NCBI GenBank assembly: GCA_013362805.1
Contig: JABFVL010000079.1
Location: 1 to 35,251 of the forward strand
Length of the DNA: 35,251 nt
From: Mycobacteriales bacterium
GTDB lineage: Bacteria; Actinomycetota; Actinomycetes; Mycobacteriales; QHCE01
Direction of reading: 5' to 3'
Position 1 is the first letter of the stretch; each line of letters opens with the position of its first letter. A program made the translations under genes and the position numbers. This document shows positions 7,464-16,864 of the stretch, one piece after another. The notes under the pieces are model-generated. The model was not told the origin of the DNA. It ran no database searches and saw only the letters and a program-made list of their open reading frames with translations.

Positions 7464-7937
7464 TGAATTAGGCGCCCTTTTTATCCGCTTCGCTTTGAAG
7501 AAATCACGCAAGATGGCACCGGTTTCATCAGCGAGCACCCCGCCAACCACCTCAGGTCGGTGATTCAATCGTGGATCGCGCACCACGTCGTACAGCGAGT
7601 CCACCGCGCCCGCTTTAGGATCGCGGGCACCGTAAACCACACGCGCCACTCGCGAAAGCACCGTCGCTCCAGCGCACATAGTGCACGGCTCCAAAGTCAC
7701 TACCAGCGTGCAACCGACCAGTCGCCAAGAATCCAAGTAAGCCGATGCCCGCCGCAACGCCAAGACCTCGGCATGCGCGGTGGGGTCACCTGAGAGCTCG
7801 CGCTCATTGCATGCGCTGGCGATCTCTATTCCATCCGCGTCATAGACAACTGCTCCAATAGGCACGTCAGCGCTGGCTTCGGCTTCCCGCGCCAGCACCA
7901 GTGCTCGCCGCATCCACGGCTCGTATTGCTCACTCAC
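7449..7937 (-). CDS. tadA: tRNA-specific adenosine deaminase
   Basis: 162 residues of the cytidine/deoxycytidylate deaminase fold. Zinc site: HAEVLALRRA (His ligand and catalytic Glu near residues 54-56) and LEPCTMCAGA (the two Cys ligands). The protein converts A34 of tRNA-Arg(ACG) to inosine, which is required to read CGC and CGA. The DPKAGAVDSLYDVVRDPRLNHRPEV segment is typical of TadA, as opposed to free-nucleoside deaminases. GTG start at 7937, 15 bases after the stop of the upstream TIM-barrel gene, so the two probably form an operon. The closeness to tyrA resembles the mycobacterial arrangement. Confidence 0.93.
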   Translation of the reverse strand: MSEQYEPWMRRALVLAREAEASADVPIGAVVYDADGIEIASACNERELSGDPTAHAEVLALRRASAYLDSWRLVGCTLVVTLEPCTMCAGATVLSRVARVVYGARDPKAGAVDSLYDVVRDPRLNHRPEVVGGVLADETGAILRDFFKAKRIKRAPNSLPAV

Positions 7938-7952
7938 AGTTAATAGCTTGCG

Positions 7953-9023
7953 CTACATCGCGTAGCCATCTGCACCCACCCCGCCAGGACTGGACTCAAA
8001 CACCAAACCATCGCCTGTATCCAGCTGGTGCGGCTTTGACTTGCGGATGGAAATGCCATTTCTTCGATGTGTTGACCGACGCAAGGCCGCATGCCGCGCG
8101 GCCGCGTGAAACTGCTCTCGACAGGCGTACTCATATGCGGCCACCAAACCAGCCGAGCTTTGGGTACACACCTTGCGATATGCGCGAGCGAGCCGTACAC
8201 CGAGATCATCGCGTGAAAAGTCGACCTTGGCAACCGCGGTCATGTGGTGGCCAACCAACGCGACAAGGTGCATCAGCGCCGCCGCGTCGGGCAAATCCCA
8301 ACGAATGGGCTCCACCGCGATTCGTGCGGAATCTCCGACTTCCGCTATATCTGCAACGGTCAAGAAAGCAGCAAAGTTATCTTTTCCCAGCTCATCTATC
8401 ACAACTCGGCCCAGCTGGTCAGTGGCGTGCAATGTGCCGATGCCATGCCCGGTGTCGTCGCTTCGAATCTGGACCAGGACCCGCGCACCCACCTCGGTGG
8501 AGATGCGCTGTGCCTGGTGCCAATGCGGCATCTCAATCACAAGCACGCTTGAGGGCTTAAGCTCGTCGAGTACCGCCGTCAGCGCCGCAATGAGACGGCG
8601 ACGACGCATCACGGTCTCATGACGCCCTTGATACCGGCATTGATCCGTCAACCTCAGGACCAATTGCGTGGCCCCCACCTCGTTAGCGAGCCGAGCGGCC
8701 CGCATAAGTGAGGCGACGACCCGGGAGCGCGCAGGCCCTTCAGGCTCAACCAAACTCGATAGCTTCACTGGTGGGTGTACCGAGCTGAACGCAAGCCCGT
8801 ACTCGGCCGCATGTAGCGAAAGATCGTGATAATTATCGACATAATCATCCGGCAAATAGGCCGCCAGCCGGGAAACACCGCCGGCGAAACGCTGCACCAC
8901 AGCCGCGTCAGCTACCACCTCATACGAGTTCCTTGGACGCCCAGCACGCCGAAATGCCCAGGTGGGAAGCTCAATTCCACTCGAGGACGAGAGTTGTGGA
9001 CTGGCGGGAAGAACCGGCTTCAT
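7953..9023 (-). CDS. Divergent L-rhamnose isomerase-like TIM-barrel protein
   Basis: 356 residues. The N-terminus (IELPTWAFRRAGRP, then SYEVVADAAVVQRFAGGVSR) closely resembles the start of RhaI-type L-rhamnose isomerases. RRRRLIAALTAVLDEL and VLVIEMPHW align with the barrel core, and AKVDFSRDDLG resembles the IDQSHN segment. From memory of the family, a Glu ligand (in IEM) and an Asp ligand (in VDF) are kept. The VDLGHH-type segment reads VQIRSDDTGHG and the HFND-type segment reads LTVADIAEVGD, so part of the two-metal site seems lost. The length is shorter than the roughly 430 of the family. It may be a pseudoenzyme or have a new substrate. It sits directly upstream of tadA and divergent from tyrA; no rhamnose genes are nearby. 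Confidence 0.6.
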   Translation of the reverse strand: MKPVLPASPQLSSSSGIELPTWAFRRAGRPRNSYEVVADAAVVQRFAGGVSRLAAYLPDDYVDNYHDLSLHAAEYGLAFSSVHPPVKLSSLVEPEGPARSRVVASLMRAARLANEVGATQLVLRLTDQCRYQGRHETVMRRRRLIAALTAVLDELKPSSVLVIEMPHWHQAQRISTEVGARVLVQIRSDDTGHGIGTLHATDQLGRVVIDELGKDNFAAFLTVADIAEVGDSARIAVEPIRWDLPDAAALMHLVALVGHHMTAVAKVDFSRDDLGVRLARAYRKVCTQSSAGLVAAYEYACREQFHAAARHAALRRSTHRRNGISIRKSKPHQLDTGDGLVFESSPGGVGADGYAM

Positions 9024-9037
9024 ATCGGTTAGCCTGC

Positions 9038-9052
9038 AAAGGGTTGCCCTTT
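9038..9052. promoter_or_regulatory. Palindrome between the isomerase-like gene and tyrA
   Basis: AAAGGG and CCCTTT flank a 3-base centre in the 76-base gap between the divergent starts at 9023 and 9100. It may be an operator or part of overlapping promoters. Evidence is symmetry and position only. Confidence 0.4.
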
Positions 9053-9099
9053 TAACGCAAGCCCGTAGCCCAATTCCTCAGACCCACCTAGGCGGATCA

Positions 9100-10110
9100 A
9101 TGGCACCACGTATCGCGGTTCTCGGCCTCGGCTTGATGGGTGGATCCCTGTGGCGTCGGCTCGCGGCCGAAGGCTACCCGGTCACGGGTTATGACCTTGA
9201 TCCAGCCACTCGGGCGGCGGCGCGAGCCGACGCCACCACCATGAGCAACCCATCGGCTGGACGAATCGTGGACACTGTGCCAGCCGCGGTCGCCGACGCC
9301 GAAATGGCGGTGCTCGGTGTTTGGGTGCCCGATGTCGAGAACCTCATGCACCAAATCCACGAGACTGGGTTTGGTGGCATTCTCACTGACGTCACCTCCG
9401 TGAAACAACCAGTTCAAGACATCATCGACCGCAAATATCCAGGCACGCGCTGGATTGGTGGACATCCCATGGTGGGGTTCTCCCGGCAGGGATACACATC
9501 CAGCCGTGGAGATATGTACGAAGACTGCCCATGGGTCTTGTGCATCGACGAAGACGCGAAACCAGCGAGCACGATGCGAGACTGGCTTTTTCTGGCCCGC
9601 ATTTTCACTTCCATTGGTGCCCGCGTCGTTCCCATCACTGCCCGTGACCATGACGAGGCCGTGGCGCGCATCAGCCATACTCCACACATTGTGGCGAACG
9701 CCCTCACGCTCAACGCGGCCGCAAGCCCACTCGGTCATTTGGCGCTCACATTGGGTGCTGGCTCATTCCGAGACAGCACCCGGGTCGCGATGTCCAATCC
9801 AGATAGAACCGCATCGTTTTGCTCATGGAACTCGGATGCGTTGGCCGATGAGCTAGATCAACTCATAGCCCGCTTGTCGCAAGCTCGAAGCATTTTGCGA
9901 TCGGGCCCCAACCCGACAGAGGCGTTGCGTTCGTGGCTGTGGCCCGGCCATGTCGTGCGAAGCGCCTGGCCGCCTGAGCCCGACGATGAAATCAGCTTTC
10001 CCGCGTCTGTGTCGAGTCTCCTCGAGCTCGGACGAGCGGGTGGCTGGGTTCGAGAGGTGAACGGCACTCAAATCACTGGCGTGCGCCCCTCGTCCATCCC
10101 GCTTCGCTGA
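9100..10110 (+). CDS. tyrA: Prephenate dehydrogenase
   Basis: 336 residues. The NAD(P)-binding Rossmann start is MAPRIAVLGLGLMGGSLWRR, with the GxGxxG motif at residues 9-14. Other family signatures are GILTDVTSVKQPVQ, GGHPMVGFSRQGY and the catalytic-domain RISHTPHIVANAL. It oxidatively decarboxylates prephenate to 4-hydroxyphenylpyruvate for tyrosine synthesis. No ACT domain follows. The ATG at 9100 is chosen because the Rossmann fold begins there and TAGGCGG lies just upstream. pheA, the competing branch to phenylalanine, is also in this window at 32904-33830. Confidence 0.92.
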   Translation: MAPRIAVLGLGLMGGSLWRRLAAEGYPVTGYDLDPATRAAARADATTMSNPSAGRIVDTVPAAVADAEMAVLGVWVPDVENLMHQIHETGFGGILTDVTSVKQPVQDIIDRKYPGTRWIGGHPMVGFSRQGYTSSRGDMYEDCPWVLCIDEDAKPASTMRDWLFLARIFTSIGARVVPITARDHDEAVARISHTPHIVANALTLNAAASPLGHLALTLGAGSFRDSTRVAMSNPDRTASFCSWNSDALADELDQLIARLSQARSILRSGPNPTEALRSWLWPGHVVRSAWPPEPDDEISFPASVSSLLELGRAGGWVREVNGTQITGVRPSSIPLR

Positions 10111-10836
10111 AAACCTCATCCTTTTTGGTCAAAATTTTTTGGCTAATCAGATTTTTTTCTTTGGCTCCTCGGCGTTCCACTCTAGACGCTCATACCCGCC
10201 ATACGCTGCGATAAAAAACTCAGCACGGGCTCGTTGTAACGATGACACGCCGACGCACGATGGGAATATACAAAGAAAGTTCAGGCAGCCCCGTTACCCA
10301 GGTGGCAGGCCTTCGTTGAATTATGCGTGCTGACCCAACGACTTCACCGCGCGGAATCCGCCCCTCGAATCGCCGTCCCGAACGATGTTGCTTCACAGCG
10401 TCGAGCCCACCAAATGGTGGTCATCCCCTCAGGACGTGCCGATAGGCGTCGCGCGCACTCCCTCGTCTGTGATTCACCTTTCCTAGACGATCAGGCGGTG
10501 CCTGGTGAAGTCAGCGCCGAGCCATCAGCATGGACCACCGTAGTTGACCCATCACAACCCCCAATGAACGCCGAGCGGATCTCTTCATCCCGGCGTAGTG
10601 CTGCGGTCACCGGTGCAGGTTCACTGACGGCTCGGCGCTCTACTCGTGGACTGCGCAGCGCGAGCCGACTTGGCTTCGCTCACAGTTCCGCTCCCGCACA
10701 GACTGACCCTTCGAGCACCGTCGTTGGTGTGCTCGCTAGCCCAGTCGCCGCAGGAGCCTAAAGCTAGCGTCCGAGGCGGGCAGGTATGGCCTGACGAGTG
10801 GTACCTCGCCAACCAAGAACCCTCGCCTTGAACGTC

Positions 10837-10879
10837 GCGACAACGCTGGGAACACGAGAATTGCTCCCAGCGTTGTCGC
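10837..10879. repeat. 15-bp perfect inverted repeat
   Basis: GCGACAACGCTGGGA at 10837-10851 has its exact complement at 10865-10879, with a 13-base loop. No T-run follows on either side, and it is far from any gene end. It could be an RNA hairpin, a protein-binding site or a mobile-element relic. Confidence 0.75.
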
Positions 10880-10977
10880 ACTCCAACGTAGCGCGTGCGA
10901 CTACCGGTGGTTCCGCGCGTTACCGTCCGGCCCCAGACCACCTAGCCCCAAGCTATCGGCTGTGTCTATGTCGGACA

Positions 10978-11039
10978 CTCGGCCCGGACGGGGTGGGTGA
11001 GGCTGTGCTGACCCCACGCCCGGTGCCGTCCGGGCCGAG
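10978..11039. repeat. 14-bp perfect inverted repeat with a 34-base loop
   Basis: CTCGGCCCGGACGG at 10978-10991 is exactly complementary to 11026-11039. The loop itself can pair (GGGT with ACCC), so the transcript would form an extended structure. It lies about 85 bases from the purA terminator. Confidence 0.7.
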
Positions 11040-11124
11040 CAACCCAGAATCACCAGCATTCTTTCTTAACTAGACATCGCGCCAATAAAGGCGATTGTTA
11101 CAAGAATCTGAGCATCAGCGCAAA

Positions 11125-11164
11125 AAAAATGTCCCGCACCCTCACAATGGTGCGGGACATTTTT
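11125..11164 (-). terminator. Intrinsic terminator of purA, bidirectional
   Basis: A 16-bp stem (11125-11140 with 11149-11164) around an 8-nt loop. The GC core GTCCCGCACC is flanked by A-runs on one side and T-runs on the other, so it can work on both strands. It begins 11 bases after the purA stop codon. Confidence 0.9.
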
Positions 11165-11174
11165 GTTAGGGCAG

Positions 11175-13328
<2,154 letters not shown>

Positions 13329-13535
13329 TATGTGAGTCCCAAAATGTTGACTGATTATCGGTCAAACAGCCGATATCGCAATTCTTCAGACCTAATAACG
13401 TAAACGACAAAGACGGGCTTGTAGAACCCTGCGGATAGAAGCCAAGGTAGAAGCTAATAACGAGAGCCCTCGGCTCCGCTAGTGTTCCTAACGAGATAAC
13501 GATCAAGTTCGCTACCCATTTTGGGGGTGCTTCCC

Positions 13536-16097
13536 GTGGCAGATACCGGCCACTCCACGCCAAATCCAGAGGCAGCCGATGCTTCTTGGGCTCCACCCGC
13601 CTCAGCTCCACACATAAGTGAGGACGAGCAACGCACAGTCATGGTCGAAGTGCCGGGGTTACCGCCCAACCTATTCGGCGACGCGCAACCCTCTGACAAT
13701 GCGCCCGTGAGCGGCTCCCCGTCTGACGACACGCCCGTCAGCGCTGCCCCCACCTCCGGCGCGCACAGCGCACCCGAGGACAACGAAACCAACGTCGATG
13801 AGCCAGCCGTTGAGGAACGCACCACAGTGCTTTCTCCGGATGTGGTCGCCGCGGCCATGCGTATTCACACCGCCAGCCAGGATGATGACAATCAGGCCAC
13901 CACGATCGTGCCGCCACCAGATATCGATCCGCCCACAACAGCATTGGCCGGACCACTCGGCCAATCCAACACAGTCGTGCCGCCGCCAGGCGACACCGCC
14001 CGTAGCCTCTTGGAGTCACCGACAGCGGCGGTTCCCGTGCTCAGCGAACACGATGTGGACCAGGCGACAACGCTGATTCCTCCACCGCCGACCGCTGACA
14101 ATCAGGCCACCACGATCGTGCCGCCACCCCAGCCAGTGGACGACAACGACAACCAAGCCACCACGATCGTTCCTCCTCCGCCACCACCAACGACGTCGGA
14201 GGACAACCAGGCCACGACCATCGTGCCGCCACCCGCGCCCGACAATCAGGCCACCACAATCGTGCCGCAGTACGGTCAAGCGCCTAATCCCTACGGAGAA
14301 ACCTCAATCTCCGGGATCGAAGGTTCAGAAGTTAGCTGGCACGCCTACCTGCCCCAGGGTCAATTCGGTGGAGCGCTCCCGGAATATCCAACGCCTGAGC
14401 CCCCGTCGATGCCACCAGCACCGGCTCCAGAAGCGCCACCGCCCACCAGCGGCGTGGGCGGTTCGGCCCCACCTCCTATCTCGAGCGCGCCGCATAGCGG
14501 CGAAAAAGCGCCCTTCGCCCCCTATCTTCCGCCGACCAGTGCTCCCGCCAGCGGACCGCCACTTGCTGAACAAACCAGTGCCCCGCCTGCTCAGTGGGGG
14601 TCGGCTCCCCCGCAACCTCCCTTCGCTGCGCTTCCGGGGCCAATCCCGCACATGTCACCCGAGCACAATCCAGCGGGGCAAATGCCTCCTGCGATGCCGA
14701 ACCCTCCGGCTCAACCTTGGCCAGATACAACAAGCGGTTCCTTCACTCCACAGGTAGGCGCACCCAACCCAGCATTTCCGCCTATGGGCGCACAGCCTCC
14801 CTTTGGGCAAGCCCCAGATGCTCCCTTCCCGACCTCGGGAGGAGCACCCGCCGCTGACCCAGCCCCCGCGTTCAACGAGCCGCCGTTTGGAATCGCCCCG
14901 CCACCAGGCCCCGCGCCAGGGTTTCCCGCTGGGCCAAACCAACCGGGGCCCGCGTTCGCCGGTCCACCGCCCAGCGCACCACCGTTTAACCCGGCACCGC
15001 CGCAGAGCGAAATGCCGACCCCCGCGGGACCGGGTGCGCCATGGCAACCCGGTCCACCCCCGCCGCAACCGCCAGTAGGTGAAACACCCAACGCGCCGAT
15101 CGAACAGGCACCATTTACGCCCACACCATTGCCGCCGGATGCGATCGCGACATCGGTGCCTGGCGCGGTGCCCACGGCCGAAGAATTCGCGGCACGTCGG
15201 GCGCACAAACCCACACAGCCGGAAGCCCAAGAAGGTTTGCCCGCATTGGTACGCAAGCTTTCTTTCGGCCTGCTAAGTCCTGCGATGACCAAAAAGGAAA
15301 AGCAGTCTCGAAAGGCGATCGCTACGGTACGACGCAACTTCGGCGGACTGCGGCAGGTCACGGTTGTTAATCCCAAGGGCGGCGCGGGTAAAACCGTTGC
15401 TGTGCTGATGACGGCTATGACTTTCGGTCAGGCGCGTGGCGGTTATGTCTTGGCCTGGGATAACAATGAGACTCAGGGCACATTGGGCATGCGGGCTCAA
15501 CCCGACTTCCACTCGCACACAGTGCGAGATGTGCTCCATTCGCTGGAGAAGTTCAGCGGAGCGGGCGGCAAGGTCGGCGACCTGACGAGCTTTGTCCGCT
15601 CGCAGGGCGGCGCGATGTTTGACGTGCTGGCCTCAGACGAGTCGGCTACAGCTGGTGAAATGCTCACCGCGAATGCCTTCAACGAGATCCGCACAATCGT
15701 TGACCGGTTCTACAAGTTGATGATTGTGGACACGGGGAACAACGTCCGGGCGGAGAACTGGCAAGCTTCGATCGATGCGACAGATCAGCTGATCGTGACC
15801 ATGTCGGCCCGCGGCGATTCGGCTGAGACCGCGGCCCGCATGTTGGATCACTTGGAGCAGACCGGCCGGGCTGAGTTGGCTCGAAACGCCGTGACCGTGG
15901 TGTCAATGCCAGCTACTAAAAAGGGCTTGGACTTGCCCGCGATTGAGCGTCACTTCCAAGCTCGCACTCGAGCGGTGTTGTTCGCCCCGTATGAGCGTCT
16001 GCTCGATTCTGGAGAGCCGATTCGATATGACGAGTTGAGTAGAGCTAGCCGGGAGGCCTGGCTGACGATTACTGCGGCTGTGGCTGAAGGCCTATAA
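13536..16097 (+). CDS. Large proline-rich ParA/MinD-like ATPase (EspI-like)
   Basis: 853 residues from the GTG at 13536, which follows a GGGGGTG ribosome site; GTG 13527 or TTG 13521 are alternatives. Residues 1-570 are acidic then Pro/Ala/Gly-rich and disordered, with about six DNQATTIVPPP-type repeats (residues 118-245). A basic stretch (RKLSFGLLSPAMTKKEKQSR) leads into the P-loop ATPase: NPKGGAGKTVAVLM (deviant Walker A, near residue 613), LAWDNNETQGTLG (switch region) and KLMIVDTGNN (Walker B). The layout matches EspI-like and SCO-type MinD-like ATPases linked to type VII secretion, but no ESX genes are here. It is followed by a DnaA-box-rich gap. The role is unknown; chromosome positioning or secretion regulation are both possible. 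Confidence 0.8.
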   Translation: MADTGHSTPNPEAADASWAPPASAPHISEDEQRTVMVEVPGLPPNLFGDAQPSDNAPVSGSPSDDTPVSAAPTSGAHSAPEDNETNVDEPAVEERTTVLSPDVVAAAMRIHTASQDDDNQATTIVPPPDIDPPTTALAGPLGQSNTVVPPPGDTARSLLESPTAAVPVLSEHDVDQATTLIPPPPTADNQATTIVPPPQPVDDNDNQATTIVPPPPPPTTSEDNQATTIVPPPAPDNQATTIVPQYGQAPNPYGETSISGIEGSEVSWHAYLPQGQFGGALPEYPTPEPPSMPPAPAPEAPPPTSGVGGSAPPPISSAPHSGEKAPFAPYLPPTSAPASGPPLAEQTSAPPAQWGSAPPQPPFAALPGPIPHMSPEHNPAGQMPPAMPNPPAQPWPDTTSGSFTPQVGAPNPAFPPMGAQPPFGQAPDAPFPTSGGAPAADPAPAFNEPPFGIAPPPGPAPGFPAGPNQPGPAFAGPPPSAPPFNPAPPQSEMPTPAGPGAPWQPGPPPPQPPVGETPNAPIEQAPFTPTPLPPDAIATSVPGAVPTAEEFAARRAHKPTQPEAQEGLPALVRKLSFGLLSPAMTKKEKQSRKAIATVRRNFGGLRQVTVVNPKGGAGKTVAVLMTAMTFGQARGGYVLAWDNNETQGTLGMRAQPDFHSHTVRDVLHSLEKFSGAGGKVGDLTSFVRSQGGAMFDVLASDESATAGEMLTANAFNEIRTIVDRFYKLMIVDTGNNVRAENWQASIDATDQLIVTMSARGDSAETAARMLDHLEQTGRAELARNAVTVVSMPATKKGLDLPAIERHFQARTRAVLFAPYERLLDSGEPIRYDELSRASREAWLTITAAVAEGL
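13887..14270 (+). repeat. In-gene repeats encoding DNQATTIVPPP
   Basis: Imperfect copies start at 13887, 14059 (DQATTLIPPPP), 14097, 14148, 14202 and 14241. A degenerate one (QSNTVVPPP) lies near 13962. The copies at 13887 and 14097 are almost identical in DNA, which points to recent duplication. Each repeat offers two adjacent threonines after acidic and amide residues. Confidence 0.85.
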
Positions 16098-16113
16098 GAC
16101 TGAGGACCCTCGC

Positions 16114-16153
16114 AGCTGTGGGCAACTGTGGATATCCACAGTTGCCCACAGCT
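16114..16153. repeat. Perfect 40-bp palindrome
   Basis: The left arm AGCTGTGGGCAACTGTGGAT (16114-16133) is exactly complementary to 16134-16153 with no spacer. It starts 17 bases after the ATPase stop codon and could form a terminator-like hairpin or cruciform. It is built from four DnaA-box-like 9-mers in mirror order. Confidence 0.9.
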
Positions 16154-16271
16154 TTATACCCAGCTTTATTCAAGTTATCCACTAGGTTATCCACAGAGTG
16201 GGCATAAGCTCACAGCTTGTCACCAAGATCTTCACAGTCTGTCAACATGTTTATCCACAGGCTGTGGATTT
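16117..16271. promoter_or_regulatory. Cluster of DnaA boxes in a convergent gap
   Basis: TTATCCACA occurs at 16187-16195 and 16251-16259, TTATCCACT at 16175-16183, ATATCCACA at 16132-16140 and, inverted, at 16127-16135. AAATCCACA is inverted at 16263-16271. TTGCCCACA is at 16142-16150 and inverted at 16117-16125. This is far denser than chance. Known roles of such clusters are oriC, DnaA titration (datA-like) or reactivation sites. No dnaA or dnaN flanks it, so I do not call it oriC. Confidence 0.7.
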
Positions 16272-16278
16272 GGGGATA

Positions 16279-16713
16279 TTAAGAAAGCTGATCAGCGGCA
16301 GCCGGGTCGCAGTCGGCAAGAAACTGCGCGCAACGGGCCGCTTCCTCGACCTCATTGATTGCGCCAGCGGTGCGCGCCAGCAGCGCCAAACACTGCAGGA
16401 ATCCGCGGTTTGGATGATGTGCCCACGGAACGGGCCCATGCCCCTTCCAGCCATTGCGACGCAACGCATCCAGCCCACGGTGGTAACCCGTACGCGCATA
16501 GGCGTACGCCGTGACCTGGCGCTCCAGTTCTGGCCCTTGGCTCAGTTCCCGATCAGCCAAAGCCGCCCATGCGGCACTTGAGGTGGGATGATCTGCGGCC
16601 ACCTGCGCATATGCCCCAGTCTCCGCCGCGGCTTCCAGCGCCGCATCGGCAGCCTCATCTGCGGGGAGAAAAGTCGACGGGGGTTCAGGCATGAGGTTCC
16701 TCGGCATAGTCAT
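16279..16713 (-). CDS. DUF3151 family protein
   Basis: 144 residues, the usual size of this actinobacterial family. Features are an Ala-rich helical first half (ADEAADAALEAAAETGAYAQ, then HPTSSAAWAALADREL) and the conserved GYHRGLDALRRNGWKGHGPVPW followed by HHPNRGFLQCLALLARTAGAI. No function is known. In mycobacteria a DUF3151 gene lies between purA and the aldolase gene, as here. Two close starts exist (16713 and the ATG six bases on); GGGG sits better for the second. The gene ends just after the DnaA-box cluster. Confidence 0.88.
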   Translation of the reverse strand: MTMPRNLMPEPPSTFLPADEAADAALEAAAETGAYAQVAADHPTSSAAWAALADRELSQGPELERQVTAYAYARTGYHRGLDALRRNGWKGHGPVPWAHHPNRGFLQCLALLARTAGAINEVEEAARCAQFLADCDPAAADQLS

Positions 16714-16771
16714 GCCCCATCTCTATCTTGTTAGACGGCTCGACGCAAAGAGAGGTAGGCGAGCCGACTAC

Positions 16772-16780
16772 TTATCCACA
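16772..16780. promoter_or_regulatory. Isolated consensus DnaA box
   Basis: TTATCCACA lies in the gap between the DUF3151 gene and the aldolase terminator, about 500 bases from the main DnaA-box cluster. It may belong to the same system or be a promoter-proximal control site for DUF3151. Confidence 0.45.
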
Positions 16781-16810
16781 GCTAATTGTCTAGCTTCGTG
16801 AACTTGGCGA

Positions 16811-16855
16811 GGGTAAAAGTGTGGGCCGTGACCCCGAAAGATCACGGCCCACACT
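16811..16855 (-). terminator. Intrinsic terminator of fba
   Basis: A perfect 14-bp stem (16818-16831 with 16842-16855) with a 10-nt loop lies 9 bases past the aldolase stop codon. On the minus strand it is followed by TTTTACCC. Confidence 0.85.
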
Positions 16856-16864
16856 AGAGAAAAT

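Larger units (their letters stand above)
10111..11124. other. About 1 kb without a convincing gene
   Basis: The first 50 bases carry unusual T-runs (10129-10162). Further on, frames on both strands stay open for up to 144 codons, but their compositions (many Arg, Ser, Pro) look like GC-driven chance. Two long inverted repeats sit in the right half (listed separately). The stretch may be a decayed gene, a structured RNA or a regulatory region. Confidence 0.5.

Noticed and set aside
10327..10761. Possible 144-residue gene on the plus strand
   Set aside because: Arg/Ser/Pro-rich composition without recognisable secondary structure, no ribosome site, no family resemblance.
10621..10941. Possible 106-residue gene on the minus strand
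   Set aside because: Overlaps the frame above and the 15-bp inverted repeat; low-quality composition.
14655..15376. Gly-rich open frames opposite the proline-rich ATPase
   Set aside because: Proline codons read backwards give Gly/Arg; no start signal or family features.
16114..16271. Calling the DnaA-box cluster the chromosomal origin
   Set aside because: dnaA, dnaN and rpmH are not in the window and no clear AT-rich unwinding element was identified; skew could not be computed.
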